The notes: a model not told the origin generated them from the sequence alone. Shown: positions 33,301 to 42,524, numbered from the stretch's first letter. The stretch: DNA of 64,000 nt from Bisgaardia hudsonensis (GCF_004345785.1 NZ_SLXI01000001.1:248001-312000), one strand, 5' to 3'. Numbers and translations: made by a program.

Positions 33301-33616
33301 ATGGGGTATGCAAGCAATAATGGTACATTCAAAAGCGAAAAAACTAAGTGAGATAATTTCTACTCGTAGTGGATTATCCGTAGTGAATAACTTGCCTAAA
33401 GCGTGGACAACTTATGACTTAATTGGTTACTATAAACCACTTGATTCAATTACTCTCCGTGCTGGTGTATTTAATATCTTCAATAAGAGATATACGACTT
33501 GGTCTTCTATGCGTCAAGTTTCGCAAAATGCTACCCATAATTTAAATATTGGTAATTATGGTTCTTTGACATCTCCAGGGCGTAACTTCTCTCTTACTAT
33601 TGAGGCTAAGTTTTGA
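30383..33616 (+). CDS. TonB-dependent outer-membrane receptor, haemoglobin/transferrin/lactoferrin type
   Basis: Iron- or haem-source receptor of 1,077 residues. A signal peptide (about 1-22) is followed by a plug with NIRDLTRYDPGIDVVEQGRG and GYSIRGMDKNRVG, the hallmark of the TbpA/LbpA/Hgp family, and a beta-barrel that ends in Phe (LTIEAKF). It is larger than most TbpA proteins. Residues about 215-380 and 430-560 carry Lys/Asp/Tyr-rich extracellular loops I do not recognise. Three closely spaced Cys pairs (308/313, 611/621, 720/728) probably form loop disulfides. No TbpB/HpuA-type lipoprotein partner and no CCAA phase-variable repeat are present. Ligand (haemoglobin, haptoglobin complex or transferrin) cannot be decided. 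Strong Fur box upstream. Confidence 0.9.
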   Translation: MLNKKIALSFIITAFYGYYGIAAETQLSDVYIQGAKKVHKKSTELTGLGKVVKNSQDLEKEMVLNIRDLTRYDPGIDVVEQGRGASSGYSIRGMDKNRVGITVDGIPQLSHYKVEQSGKYAANDIFSGAINEVEYENIKSIEISKGASSSDFGSGSLGGNIKMRTKNADDIIQSGKSWGTNLKSAYSSKNRNFTNSVAFATRHKNADFLLIHTQKKGNETAVHKDVLDESYDVTHSRYYLVPKDYDEAGNVTKDDVTRYYVLEDENGHRSELIPDVHISPSNIVYDKIKLNPPIHKTDRIGRKLYHVCNPENCSPEGLKASTPYPEGEQNNWPYWIEYELDRSNPKVVDIEKSVKEKIAAKDYTGTDSPVPDKLDYGSKSTLVKLGYQLESDKRFGVVYENTEQKYNIRDMRTPAFWASDDEKLKKKSRINPHYHSINAGDNLIIPISMNFGRLGYNENNRLKDPTNPVVIRTLPYGGGETREFLYLPSSVLKDGERIRQYGTEWDDGKEYLVVEGASYPNYGKVMRRVEIKAGEEIRLTDSEAAQSNDGGRVRTGTNYRYTRLRFIDEQHNKERIGVNYQQKDMKFLDDLELAYDFQRIKTKTTEYNLNCSVYPKVDKNCRASMKNPYSYYETQTHIYKEEHHIVKLDMNKAFNTGSWKHRLNMLVGYDVASAHTQRTNYFSENAVLTMKWIGGEATKADPHIRKIDKGRSGIFTNLNCGDSIGLECVPYNLTSKNLFIGFNDKIKINRYLDLGLGLRYDQHKVNSKEGWKIKANYENLSWNIGTVVKPVKNVFLSYRVSSGFRVPSFHEHFGYTPQRKFPYSSRNLSPERVVNQEYGLGFYGDFGSLEVNYYRNKYKDLIITSRYTGLDVEKDEAAGFNYRNAENAILEGINIYGRLDFNGVYNKIPEGLYSTFHFNKIKVKNHYYSALNKESTENGKVVKHELDALGSSFEAIQPSKFTLGLGYDSPDEKWGMQAIMVHSKAKKLSEIISTRSGLSVVNNLPKAWTTYDLIGYYKPLDSITLRAGVFNIFNKRYTTWSSMRQVSQNATHNLNIGNYGSLTSPGRNFSLTIEAKF

Positions 33617-33674
33617 TAGATTGATGAAGCTATTATTTTAGTATTTAAAATTGAATTAAATTATTTTTAAATGT

Positions 33675-33738
33675 AAAAATCCCTTATTTTTCTAACCAAT
33701 GTTATTTATTAGAGAAATTTGGGATTTTCTTCTTTTTT
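33675..33738 (+). terminator. probable terminator of the TonB receptor gene
   Basis: AAAATCCC (33676-33683) pairs with GGGATTTT (33721-33728), with an imperfect inner stem and a T-rich tail (TCTTCTTTTTT). The loop is long, so strength is uncertain. Confidence 0.6.
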
Positions 33739-33770
33739 CTATTAAAAAGACAAGGTATAGTTAGCTTGGT

Positions 33771-33812
33771 TTGACTCTTGTCAATGGGGAGTAAGCAAAC
33801 TGCTTATTTTTT
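33771..33812 (+). promoter_or_regulatory. dyad and short hairpin upstream of pntA
   Basis: TTGAC-TCTT-GTCAA (33771-33784) is a perfect dyad with the geometry of an FNR/CRP-family half-site pair but the wrong outer bases for FNR. A small hairpin TAAGCA/TGCTTA (33792-33806) is followed by six T residues (33807-33812). The pntA ATG is 25 nt further on. Confidence 0.4.
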
Positions 33813-33836
33813 GATTTATAATTTTGAGGAAACATT

Positions 33837-35366
33837 ATGTTAATTGGTGTACCTAGAGAACTGCTTGATAATGAAAGTCGAGTGGCTGCAACGCCAAAGA
33901 CTATTCAACAAATTTTAAAGCTTGGCTTTGATGTGATTGTTGAAAAAGATGCTGGCTTTAGAGCAAGTTTTGAAGATCAAGCTTTTATTGAAGCTGGTGC
34001 GAGTATTGGCACAGTAGCAGAAGTTTGGCAATCAGATATTATTTTTAAAGTGAATGCACCGACAGATTCAGAAATAGAATTAATTAAAGAAGGTGCTACT
34101 TTAGTGAGTTTTATTTGGCCTGCGCAAAATCCACAATTAATGGAGAAATTATCCGCTAAAAAGATTAATGTGTTAGCAATGGATGCGGTGCCTCGTATTT
34201 CTCGCGCACAATCTTTAGATGCATTAAGCTCTATGGCAAATATTGCGGGCTATCGTGCAGTTGTTGAGGCCGCACACGAATTTGGTAGTTTCTTTACTGG
34301 ACAAATTACTGCTGCAGGGAAAGTGCCGCCTGCAAAAGTGTTAGTTATTGGTGCTGGTGTTGCTGGTCTTGCTGCGATTGGTGCAGCAAATAGTTTAGGG
34401 GCTATTGTTCGAGCTTTTGACTCTCGTCCTGAAGTGAAAGAGCAAGTTGAAAGTATGGGCGCGAGCTTCCTTGAAATTGATTTTAAAGAAGAAGGCGGTA
34501 ATGGTGATGGCTATGCGAAAGTGATGTCTGAAGAGTTTAATCGCAAAGCATTGGAGCTTTATGCTCAACAAGCCAAAGAAGTCGATATTATTATTACTAC
34601 TGCATTAATTCCAGGAAAACCTGCTCCACGATTAATTACTAAAGAAATGGTTGATTCTATGAAACCAGGTAGTGTGATTGTGGATCTTGCCGCTGCAACT
34701 GGTGGTAACTGTGAATATAGTAAAGCAGGTGAAGTTGTTACGACAGAAAATCAAGTAAAAGTAATTGGTTATACGGATTTACCTAGTCGCTTACCGACAC
34801 AATCTTCACAACTTTATGGTACTAATCTGGTTAATTTACTGAAACTACTTTGTAAAGATAAAGACGGTAATATTCATATTGATTTTGAAGACGTGGTATT
34901 GCGTGGTGTAACCGTTATTCGTGAGGGTGAGGTTACATGGCCTGCACCACCAATTAAAGTTTCAGCACAACCACAACAAAAAGCAACGAAACCTATTGAG
35001 AAAAAACAAGAGAAACAGACTGATCCTAGAGTGAAATATGGGATTATGGCTGGTGTGGGGGTTGCTTTCTTATGGTTAGGTTCAGTAATGCCTGCTGCAT
35101 TTTTATCGCATTTTACTATTTTTATCCTTTCTTGTGTAGTGGGCTATTATGTGGTTTGGAATGTTAGCCACGCATTACATACGCCATTAATGGCAGTAAC
35201 TAATGCTATTTCGGGAATTATTATTGTCGGTGCATTATTGCAAATATCACAAGGTATTTTCTTTACTAGTTTATTGTCTTTTATTGCTATTTTGGTTGCG
35301 AGCATCAATATTTTTGGTGGTTTTAAAGTAACGCAACGTATGCTTTCAATGTTTAGAAAAGGTTAA
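33837..35366 (+). CDS. pntA: proton-translocating NAD(P) transhydrogenase, alpha subunit
   Basis: Couples proton re-entry to hydride transfer from NADH to NADP+, supplying NADPH. The N-terminal NAD-binding domain I has the Rossmann motif [13 protein letters not shown] (about residues 172-184). A Lys/Gln-rich linker (about 383-398) leads to the C-terminal membrane domain of four helices. Length 509 (E. coli 510). GAGGAAAC precedes the ATG. Followed 11 nt later by pntB. Confidence 0.97.
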   Translation: MLIGVPRELLDNESRVAATPKTIQQILKLGFDVIVEKDAGFRASFEDQAFIEAGASIGTVAEVWQSDIIFKVNAPTDSEIELIKEGATLVSFIWPAQNPQLMEKLSAKKINVLAMDAVPRISRAQSLDALSSMANIAGYRAVVEAAHEFGSFFTGQITAAGKVPPAKVLVIGAGVAGLAAIGAANSLGAIVRAFDSRPEVKEQVESMGASFLEIDFKEEGGNGDGYAKVMSEEFNRKALELYAQQAKEVDIIITTALIPGKPAPRLITKEMVDSMKPGSVIVDLAAATGGNCEYSKAGEVVTTENQVKVIGYTDLPSRLPTQSSQLYGTNLVNLLKLLCKDKDGNIHIDFEDVVLRGVTVIREGEVTWPAPPIKVSAQPQQKATKPIEKKQEKQTDPRVKYGIMAGVGVAFLWLGSVMPAAFLSHFTIFILSCVVGYYVVWNVSHALHTPLMAVTNAISGIIIVGALLQISQGIFFTSLLSFIAILVASINIFGGFKVTQRMLSMFRKG

Positions 35367-35377
35367 GGAGATAACGT

Positions 35378-36838
35378 ATGTCTGAAGGATTAGTTCAAGC
35401 GGCTTATATTATCGCTGCATTACTTTTCATTATGAGTTTAGCAGGACTCTCTAAACACGAAACTGCTAAAGCTGGTTGTTGGTATGGTATTGTCGGTATG
35501 ACAATCGCACTAATTGCGACCATTTTTGGACCGCACTCTGAAGGAACATTTTGGATTATTATCGCAATGATCATCGGTGGGGCGGTTGGTATTCAAAGAG
35601 CATTAAAAGTTGAAATGACCGAAATGCCAGAACTTGTTGCTATTTTGCATAGTTTTGTTGGCTTAGCGGCAGTTTTAGTTGGCTTTAATAGTTTTGGTTT
35701 ACATATTCCTGCCATTTTTGAAATGCCTGAAGGTGTAGAATATGTAACAGAAACAGCAAAAGCTGCTTTAGAAGCGAAAAAAATTGCTTTTGAGGAAGAA
35801 CAAGCGGTATTAGCAAATATTCATAACATTGAAGTATTTTTAGGAATATTTATTGGTGCGGTAACTTTTACTGGTTCCATTGTCGCCTTTGGTAAATTAC
35901 GTGGCATTATTAATTCTAAAGCATTAATGTTACCACATCGTCATAAATTGAATTTATTAGCATTAATCATTTCTTTCTTATTAATGATTTCTTTCTTAAA
36001 TGAGCCACATAATATTTTCCCTATGTTAATTATGACGATTATCGCATTAGCATTTGGTTGGCATTTAGTTGCCTCAATTGGTGGAGCGGATATGCCAGTT
36101 GTGGTTTCAATGCTAAATTCTTATTCTGGCTGGGCAGCCGCGGCGGCTGGTTTTATGCTTAATAATGATTTATTAATTATTACTGGTGCGTTAGTTGGTT
36201 CATCTGGTGCGATTCTTTCTTATATTATGTGTAAGGCAATGAACCGTTCGTTTATTAGCGTTATTGCTGGTGGTTTCGGTAATGATGTTGTTGCTTCATC
36301 TGATGAAGAACAAGGCGAACATCGTGAAACCTCTGCAGAAGAAGTAGCTGAATTATTGAAAAATGCTAATTCAGTTATTATCACGCCGGGATATGGAATG
36401 GCAGTTGCACAAGCACAATATCCAGTTGCAGAATTAACTCAAAAATTGCGTGATCGTGGTGTGAATGTACGTTTTGGTATTCACCCTGTTGCGGGACGTT
36501 TACCGGGACATATGAATGTGTTGTTAGCGGAAGCTAAAGTGCCTTATGATATTGTATTAGAAATGGATGAGATTAATGATGATCTTTCTAGTACTGATGT
36601 TGTTTTGGTTATTGGTGCAAATGATACAGTTAATCCTGCTGCAATGGATGATCCAAATAGCCCGATTGCTGGAATGCCAGTATTAGAAGTATGGAATGCA
36701 GCAAATGTTATTGTATTTAAACGTTCAATGGCAGTAGGCTATGCAGGTGTTCAAAATCCATTATTCTTTAAAGAAAATACACAAATGTTATTTGGTGATG
36801 CAAAAGAAAGAGTTGATGATATTTTAAAAGCTCTCTAA
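35378..36838 (+). CDS. pntB: proton-translocating NAD(P) transhydrogenase, beta subunit
   Basis: Membrane domain (about nine helices) plus the C-terminal NADP(H)-binding domain III with [10 protein letters not shown] and [14 protein letters not shown]. At 486 residues it is longer than E. coli PntB (462). The extra roughly 20 residues are an Ala/Glu/Lys-rich stretch (about 120-146) just before [20 protein letters not shown], in the first periplasmic/cytoplasmic loop region. Otherwise a standard subunit, translated together with pntA. Confidence 0.97.
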   Translation: MSEGLVQAAYIIAALLFIMSLAGLSKHETAKAGCWYGIVGMTIALIATIFGPHSEGTFWIIIAMIIGGAVGIQRALKVEMTEMPELVAILHSFVGLAAVLVGFNSFGLHIPAIFEMPEGVEYVTETAKAALEAKKIAFEEEQAVLANIHNIEVFLGIFIGAVTFTGSIVAFGKLRGIINSKALMLPHRHKLNLLALIISFLLMISFLNEPHNIFPMLIMTIIALAFGWHLVASIGGADMPVVVSMLNSYSGWAAAAAGFMLNNDLLIITGALVGSSGAILSYIMCKAMNRSFISVIAGGFGNDVVASSDEEQGEHRETSAEEVAELLKNANSVIITPGYGMAVAQAQYPVAELTQKLRDRGVNVRFGIHPVAGRLPGHMNVLLAEAKVPYDIVLEMDEINDDLSSTDVVLVIGANDTVNPAAMDDPNSPIAGMPVLEVWNAANVIVFKRSMAVGYAGVQNPLFFKENTQMLFGDAKERVDDILKAL

Positions 36839-36861
36839 TTTGTCAACATTAGATATTAAAG

Positions 36862-36907
36862 TAAAACCACACATTTTAGGATTCATACCCTATTATGTGT
36901 GGTTTTT
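36862..36907. terminator. terminator downstream of pntB
   Basis: AAAACCACACAT (36863-36874) pairs with ATGTGTGGTTTT (36895-36906) and ends in TTTTT. A USS (AAGTGCGGT) follows near 36934. It could also serve the convergent potD copy. Confidence 0.85.
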
Positions 36908-37006
36908 GATTATTAATTAAAAGTGCGTAATTAAAAGTGCGGTATTTTTTTAGTGAGTTTTTATAAAAAACAACTTATTTTAACAAGCTCGCTATTCACA
37001 AATTTC

Positions 37007-38098
37007 TTATTGTGATGCTTTTAACTGTTGATAATACGCTTCATAATATTTGACTGCTTCGCCTACATCATTTTGCCAAGGGTAATTTTGTAGCATTTCT
37101 GATGTTGGATAAATAGCAGGATCTTTTGTAATCTCATCAGGAAGTTGCTTTAATGCTTCAATATTTGATGTTGGATAACCAATTTCTTTAGTTAATTTTG
37201 CAGCTATTTTTGCACTTAACATATAGTTAATTAGTTTGTGTGCTGCATCTGGATTTTTAGATGTTGAGGTAATGGCTAAATTATCTACCCATAATATCGT
37301 CCCTTCTTTTGGAAAGACCATATCTAGTGGTGCTTGTTCTTTTTTCGCTATACGAACAGAACCATTCCAAAGTTGTCCGACAGATACTTCACCAGAGATA
37401 AATGAATTAGCGGGATTATCTGAATTAAATGCAAGTATATTTGGGCGTAGTTTTAATAATTCTTGATAAGCTTGTTCAATTATTTTTGGATCTTGTGTAT
37501 TTGGATCTTGTCCTATTTTTAATAATGCAATGTTAAATACTTCTCGAGTATCATCAAGTAATTGGATTTTACCAGCAAACTCTGGTTTCCATAAATCACT
37601 CCAAGATGTAAAATCTTCGCCTTTATAATCATTCGTATTGAAGGCAATCCCCGAGTTTCCTAAAAATTGTGGTAAAGAATACTGATTTCCTTTGTCATAA
37701 GGTTTATTTAACCAATCAGGGTTTAATTCTTTTATAACAGGTAATTTGCTATGATCTAATGGCATTAACATACCTTCACTTACCATTTTTGCTACAAAAT
37801 AGTTAGTCGGTGCAATAACATCATAACCACCATTTTCACCTTGTGTTTTTAGTTTTGCGTACATTGTTTCATTTGATTCTAAGCTTGAAACAATAACTTT
37901 AATTCCTGTTTCTTTGGTGAAATCATCTAACAAACCATCGGGAACATATTCTGTCCAAGTATAAAGATAAACAGTATTATTTGTTGGGGGGGATGTTTCA
38001 GATAATGTAGTTTCATTAGTTTTAGTTTCTTTATCGTTACATGCGGTAAGAGAAACTGCGATCATTCCTAGTGCGAAAAGACCTGCAAATTTTTTCAT
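37007..38098 (-). CDS. potD: spermidine/putrescine-binding lipoprotein, second potD copy
   Basis: Periplasmic substrate-binding subunit of the PotABCD polyamine ABC transporter. The signal peptide ends in a lipobox (SLTAC at about residues 16-20), so it is probably lipid-anchored. Mature family segments include LYTWTEYVP, GYDVIAP, NSDNPANSFISGEV and WNGSVRIAKKE. I use the ATG at 38098 (363 residues, AGGAG upstream) because it matches the other copy exactly; the longer in-frame start at 38125 adds nine unlikely residues. It is more than 80 percent identical by eye to the copy at 38278-39369. Two hairpins separate the two genes. Confidence 0.92.
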   Translation of the reverse strand: MKKFAGLFALGMIAVSLTACNDKETKTNETTLSETSPPTNNTVYLYTWTEYVPDGLLDDFTKETGIKVIVSSLESNETMYAKLKTQGENGGYDVIAPTNYFVAKMVSEGMLMPLDHSKLPVIKELNPDWLNKPYDKGNQYSLPQFLGNSGIAFNTNDYKGEDFTSWSDLWKPEFAGKIQLLDDTREVFNIALLKIGQDPNTQDPKIIEQAYQELLKLRPNILAFNSDNPANSFISGEVSVGQLWNGSVRIAKKEQAPLDMVFPKEGTILWVDNLAITSTSKNPDAAHKLINYMLSAKIAAKLTKEIGYPTSNIEALKQLPDEITKDPAIYPTSEMLQNYPWQNDVGEAVKYYEAYYQQLKASQ

Positions 38099-38151
38099 TA
38101 ATATCATTCTCCTGTTGAGTGGCAATTAGTTTTTATAAATATATAAAAATA

Positions 38152-38177
38152 AAAACTCTTGTCATACAAACAAGAGC
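38152..38177 (-). terminator. hairpin ahead of second potD
   Basis: CTCTTG (38157-38162) pairs with CAAGAG (38171-38176); the minus strand continues TTTTTATTTTTAT. It is terminator-like and lies about 55 nt upstream of the second potD start. Confidence 0.65.
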
Positions 38178-38240
38178 CACTTCATTCTATGTGTTATAGT
38201 TGGATTTGTGAAGTATTATTTTTTATAAGAGGAAAATGAA

Positions 38241-38268
38241 AATAATGCCTCATTGAGAGGCATTATGA
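38241..38268 (-). terminator. hairpin after first potD
   Basis: ATAATGCCTC (38241-38250) pairs with GAGGCATTAT (38256-38265), followed on the minus strand by a T-rich stretch. It lies just after the stop of the first potD copy. Confidence 0.7.
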
Positions 38269-38277
38269 ATTAGTAGA

Positions 38278-39369
38278 TTATTGTGCTGCTTTTAATTTTT
38301 GGTAATACTCTTCGTAATATTGAACTGCATCACCAACATCATCTTGCCAGTAGCTATTATTTAAGATTTCTGACGTAGGATAAATTGCAGGATCTTTTGT
38401 AATTTCTTCTGGAAGAAGTTTTAATGCTTCAATATTAGAAGTTGGATAGCCAATTTCTTCTGTTAAGCGTGCTGCAGTTTTAGCACCTAGCATATAATTA
38501 ATGAGCTTATGTGCACCATCTGGGTTTTTAGAGGTTTTAGGAATTGCTAGAGTATCGACCCAAAGTACAGGACCTTCTTTTGGGAAAACCATATCTAAAG
38601 GCGCTTGTTCTTTTTTCGCAATACGTACGGAACCATTCCATAATTGCCCTACGTTAACTTCACCAGCGATAAATGAATTAGCTGGATTGTCAGAATTGAA
38701 TGCTAGAACGTTTGGACGTAGTTTTAATAATTCTTGGTAAGCTTGCTCTATAATTTTAGGATCTTGAGTATTTGGATCTTGACCTAATTTTAATAACGCA
38801 ATGTTAAAGACTTCACGTGCATCATCAAGTAATTGAACTTTTCCAGCAAATTCAGGTTTCCATAAATCACCCCAAGCAGTAAAATCTGATCCCTTGTATT
38901 CATTAGTATTAAATGCGATACCTGGCGCACCAAGCAGTTGTGGTAGTGAATACTTGTTGCCTTTATCATAAGGTTTATTTAACCAATTAGGGTTTAATTC
39001 TTTAATAACAGGTAATTTGCTATGGTCTAGTTCCATCAGCATGCCTTCTCGAGCCATTTTTGATACGAAGTAGTTAGATGGTGCAATTACATCATAACCG
39101 CCATCTTCGCCTTGTGTCTTGATTTTTGCATACATTGTTTCGTTTGATTCTAAGCTTGAAACGATAACTTTAATTCCTGTTTCTTTGGTAAATTCATCTA
39201 ATAAACCATTTGGAACATATTCTGTCCAAGTGTAGAGATAAACAGTGTCATTAGCTGGCTGAGCGATTTCCGGTGCTTTAGTTTCAGCTGTTTTAGTTTC
39301 TTTATCGTTACAAGCTGTAAGAGAAACTGCGATCATTCCTAGTGTGAAAAGACCTGCAAATTTTTTCAT
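38278..39369 (-). CDS. potD: spermidine/putrescine-binding lipoprotein, first potD copy
   Basis: Polyamine-binding subunit, 363 residues, next to potC. It has the same lipobox (SLTAC) and the same overall architecture as its tandem partner. Differences cluster in positions such as LLGAPGIAF versus LGNSGIAF and LAIPKTSKNPDG versus LAITSTSKNPDA, so substrate range may differ slightly. A terminator-like hairpin lies between potC and this gene; the binding protein may therefore be expressed partly independently of potABC. Confidence 0.93.
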   Translation of the reverse strand: MKKFAGLFTLGMIAVSLTACNDKETKTAETKAPEIAQPANDTVYLYTWTEYVPNGLLDEFTKETGIKVIVSSLESNETMYAKIKTQGEDGGYDVIAPSNYFVSKMAREGMLMELDHSKLPVIKELNPNWLNKPYDKGNKYSLPQLLGAPGIAFNTNEYKGSDFTAWGDLWKPEFAGKVQLLDDAREVFNIALLKLGQDPNTQDPKIIEQAYQELLKLRPNVLAFNSDNPANSFIAGEVNVGQLWNGSVRIAKKEQAPLDMVFPKEGPVLWVDTLAIPKTSKNPDGAHKLINYMLGAKTAARLTEEIGYPTSNIEALKLLPEEITKDPAIYPTSEILNNSYWQDDVGDAVQYYEEYYQKLKAAQ

Positions 39370-39423
39370 TTATATCATTCTCCTGTTAAGAGTAAAAATT
39401 TAACTTATGTAAATATAAGCCAC

Positions 39424-39459
39424 AAAAAAGCCTTGCTCTTAAAATACAAGGGCAAGGCT
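39424..39459 (-). terminator. hairpin between potC and first potD
   Basis: AGCCTTGC (39429-39436) pairs with GCAAGGCT (39452-39459); six T residues follow on the minus strand. A complete intrinsic terminator inside the pot gene cluster. Confidence 0.8.
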
Positions 39460-39506
39460 AATTTTATTTGGAATTCACTTATTTGTGAAGTTTTATTTTT
39501 ATAAAG

Positions 39507-40274
39507 CTATTTTTCTTTTCTCGCAATCAACTGGCTTAATATTACAAGTGTTAATGAGAAGATGATCATAATTGTTGCTAATGCATTTACTTCAGGTGTT
39601 ACACCTGTTTTTACTAAAGAGAAGATTCTCAGAGGTAAAATTTCATAGCTTACGCCACTAACAAACGATGAAACAACTACATCATCTAGTGAAATAGTAA
39701 AGCTCAGCAACCAGCCGGAAACAATGGCAGGCAAGGCTAAAGGAAAAATGATTTTTCTTAGTATTGTAACTTCAGGTGCTCCCAAATCCTTTGCCGCTTC
39801 CAGCATTTTTGAATCGAACCCTTTTAAGCGAGAGTACACGCTAACAACCACATAAGGTAAGCAGAATGTCACATGAGCTAAGAGTAAAGACCAAAAACCA
39901 AGTGCAATACCTGCAATCATAAACAATGCTAATAGTGATACAGCCATCACGATATCTGGCGACATCATTACAATAAATAGCATACCATTTACAGCTTGTT
40001 TACCACGAAAACGATAGCGATATAATGCTATTGCCGTAAGTCCACCTATAATCGTTGCCAAAGTAGCAGCACCAAATGCGATGGTAACCGAGTGGATTGC
40101 CGCTTGAATTAAGGTGTCGTTGTTAAATAAACGCTCATACCAATGCCAACTAAATCCTTTCCAATGTAATCCATAACGATCTTGGTTAAACGAATTTGTG
40201 ACGAGTATAATAATGGGGATATACAAATAAGCGTATACCACAAACATAAATATATTACGTAGGAAACGACTCAT
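39507..40274 (-). CDS. potC: spermidine/putrescine ABC transporter permease PotC
   Basis: Second membrane subunit of PotABCD, 255 residues, about six helices. The ABC-permease EAA loop [20 protein letters not shown] contacts PotA. Its ATG overlaps the potB stop as TAATG, so translation is coupled. Order potA-potB-potC-potD is the same as in E. coli and H. influenzae. Confidence 0.95.
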   Translation of the reverse strand: MSRFLRNIFMFVVYAYLYIPIIILVTNSFNQDRYGLHWKGFSWHWYERLFNNDTLIQAAIHSVTIAFGAATLATIIGGLTAIALYRYRFRGKQAVNGMLFIVMMSPDIVMAVSLLALFMIAGIALGFWSLLLAHVTFCLPYVVVSVYSRLKGFDSKMLEAAKDLGAPEVTILRKIIFPLALPAIVSGWLLSFTISLDDVVVSSFVSGVSYEILPLRIFSLVKTGVTPEVNALATIMIIFSLTLVILSQLIARKEK

Positions 40275-41134
40275 TATTCTAACTCCATTTTTTTATTCAA
40301 TAATTTACTGGTTTTATAGTAAATGAAGATTAACAATGCCATTAGAATGGTTAAGGCTATGCTGATAGCTGATCCAAATGGCCAGTTACGTGAGATAAGG
40401 AATTCACTTTTAATTACGTTACCTACAAGCAATACTTTTGCACCACCTAATAAGTCTGCCACATAGAACATTCCCATTGCTGGGAGCAGTACAAGCAAAC
40501 AACCCGCTACAATGCCTGGCATTGTAAGAGGGATAATGACTTTTAAAAAACGTTGAAAACCATTTGCACCGAGATCTTTAGCAGCCTCAAGCAAACGGTA
40601 ATCTAATTTCTCAATAGAACTATACAAAGGTAAAATCATAAAAGGTAATAATAGGTAAACCAAACCAATAATCACAGCTACTTCCGTATTTAAAATACGA
40701 ATAGGTTCATCAATAATACCAATCGATAGTAATGTACTATTTAGAATACCTTTTACACCTAAGAATATTTTCATTCCATAAATTCGAATTAAGGAATTTG
40801 TCCAGAATGGTAGTACAACTAAAAATAATAATAACGGGCGATATTTGGGATTAATTTTAGACATCATAAATGCAAAAGGATAGCCAACAATCAAACAAAT
40901 GATTGTGGCAATACCCGACATATATAATGAATTCCATACAACTTGGGCGTATAGAGGCTCAAATAAACGTGCATAGTTTTCTAATGTAAAGGGAAGTGCA
41001 TAGAAATCGCTACTATCCCTTGTTAAAAAACTAACAACGAGTACCAAAATATTTGGTGTTAGAACGAAGAATAGTAACCACGCAAAAATAACAAAAATGG
41101 TTACATTTTGAAATTTATTACTGGCTATTTTCAT
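40274..41134 (-). CDS. potB: spermidine/putrescine ABC transporter permease PotB
   Basis: First membrane subunit, about six helices, with the EAA loop [20 protein letters not shown] and the conserved [15 protein letters not shown] segment. I start at the ATG at 41134, 12 nt after a GGAGG; the upstream TTG at 41146 abuts that site too closely. The start overlaps the potA end by 17 nt, indicating translational coupling. 287 residues. Confidence 0.93.
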   Translation of the reverse strand: MKIASNKFQNVTIFVIFAWLLFFVLTPNILVLVVSFLTRDSSDFYALPFTLENYARLFEPLYAQVVWNSLYMSGIATIICLIVGYPFAFMMSKINPKYRPLLLFLVVLPFWTNSLIRIYGMKIFLGVKGILNSTLLSIGIIDEPIRILNTEVAVIIGLVYLLLPFMILPLYSSIEKLDYRLLEAAKDLGANGFQRFLKVIIPLTMPGIVAGCLLVLLPAMGMFYVADLLGGAKVLLVGNVIKSEFLISRNWPFGSAISIALTILMALLIFIYYKTSKLLNKKMELE

Positions 41135-42236
41135 CGTTGAGTACAACCTCCCACCCTTCGTGCCACGTTAATGCCACTTTTTGACCAACAGAATGATCAA
41201 TGTGAGGATCATCTTCATTAAAGAACTCACTAACTAAGACTTTCATATTATTATGATCCAGAATTACAGTGGATTCTAATGTCATTCCTTTATAGCTACG
41301 ATCAACAATATGTCCAATAATAGCTTTAGAATTTTCATTTTCATCAAGTTCTTCAATTACAATATCTTCAGGACGTAATAAAACTTTAAGTTTTTGATCC
41401 GCACTTACATCCATATCGGTGTCAATTTCACAAATACGGCCTTCCACATTTGCAATGACTTTATTTGCCGTTTTACGTTCAATAACTTTTGCATCAAAAA
41501 TGTTAATTTCACCGATAAATTTTGCAACAAAAAGATTCTTAGGGTCTTCGTAAATATCTCGTGGAGAACCATCTTGCTCAATATTACCTTTATTCATTAC
41601 AATGATTCTATCTGACATTGTTAATGCTTCTTCTTGATCATGGGTTACGAAGATAAACGTAATTCCTAATTGGCGTTGTAATGCTTTTAATTCATTTTGC
41701 ATTTCTTTACGTAGTTTATAATCAAGAGCGGATAAAGATTCATCTAATAATAATACTTCTGGTTTGTTCACTACAGCACGAGCGATAGCGATACGCTGTT
41801 GTTGTCCACCTGACAATTGAGCAGGTTTGCGTTTCGCCATATCATCTAAGCGAACCATACGTAATGCTTCCATTACACGAGTTTGAATCTCATCATTTGG
41901 TACTTTTTGCATACGTAATCCAAATGCAACATTTTCAAAAATCGTCATATGTGGAAAGAGTGCATAACTTTGGAATACCGTATTAACGTGACGTTTCTCG
42001 GCTGGGACGTTGGTAATATCTTCCCCATTGAGAATAATGGAACCTTCATCGAGTTCTTCAAGTCCTGCAATTAAACGTAAAACAGTTGTTTTACCACAGC
42101 CAGAAGGACCTAGAATTGTTAAAAATTCACCGTTGTTAATTGCGAGGTTAAAATTATTAATGATATTTTTATCACCAAAAGATTTACTTAGAGAACGAAG
42201 CTCAATTATTGGCTTGCTTTGAACAGATTTTTCCAC
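41118..42236 (-). CDS. potA: spermidine/putrescine ABC transporter ATP-binding protein PotA
   Basis: ATPase subunit that powers polyamine uptake. Walker [13 protein letters not shown], signature LSGGQQQR and Walker [12 protein letters not shown] are intact, with the C-terminal TOBE regulatory domain (about residues 250-372). I choose the GTG at 42236, giving 372 residues that match the H. influenzae and E. coli N-termini. An upstream in-frame start at 42320 would add 28 residues without homology. First gene of potABC(D)(D). Confidence 0.93.
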   Translation of the reverse strand: MEKSVQSKPIIELRSLSKSFGDKNIINNFNLAINNGEFLTILGPSGCGKTTVLRLIAGLEELDEGSIILNGEDITNVPAEKRHVNTVFQSYALFPHMTIFENVAFGLRMQKVPNDEIQTRVMEALRMVRLDDMAKRKPAQLSGGQQQRIAIARAVVNKPEVLLLDESLSALDYKLRKEMQNELKALQRQLGITFIFVTHDQEEALTMSDRIIVMNKGNIEQDGSPRDIYEDPKNLFVAKFIGEINIFDAKVIERKTANKVIANVEGRICEIDTDMDVSADQKLKVLLRPEDIVIEELDENENSKAIIGHIVDRSYKGMTLESTVILDHNNMKVLVSEFFNEDDPHIDHSVGQKVALTWHEGWEVVLNDENSQ

Positions 42237-42449
42237 TAGCTTTGGTTTTCTCCCTAATGAACCTAGAAATAGGTATTGAGTAGAAATAAAATACTTACAA
42301 CATATTCTGTAAGTAACCATAAAAATTAGGGCTCTAATGATATAGTGATTAAAGCATAATTAAAAGTAATAATTTGACTCTATGTATATTTTGATTGTTT
42401 TTTAATCTTTTATTTTATGTGGTTATTCATTGAAATTAGTGGGATTATT

Positions 42450-42491
42450 TTGTTATATATCAATGTATTGTTTTATTAGTAGAATTAGAAT
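42450..42491 (+). promoter_or_regulatory. FNR-type class II promoter of the pepT-like gene
   Basis: TTGTT-ATAT-ATCAA (42450-42463) matches the FNR consensus TTGAT-N4-ATCAA at 9 of 10 fixed positions. A -10 TAGAAT (42486-42491) predicts a start near 42498, which puts the FNR centre at -41.5, the exact class II position. Salmonella pepT is known to be anaerobically induced through FNR. Confidence 0.65.
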
Positions 42492-42524
42492 GTAAATCAA
42501 ACTTTAATTTAGTAAGAGGATCGT

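Noticed and set aside
38099-38125. Upstream in-frame start of the second potD
   Set aside because: It would precede the AGGAG site and add nine residues before a signal peptide that otherwise matches the first copy exactly.
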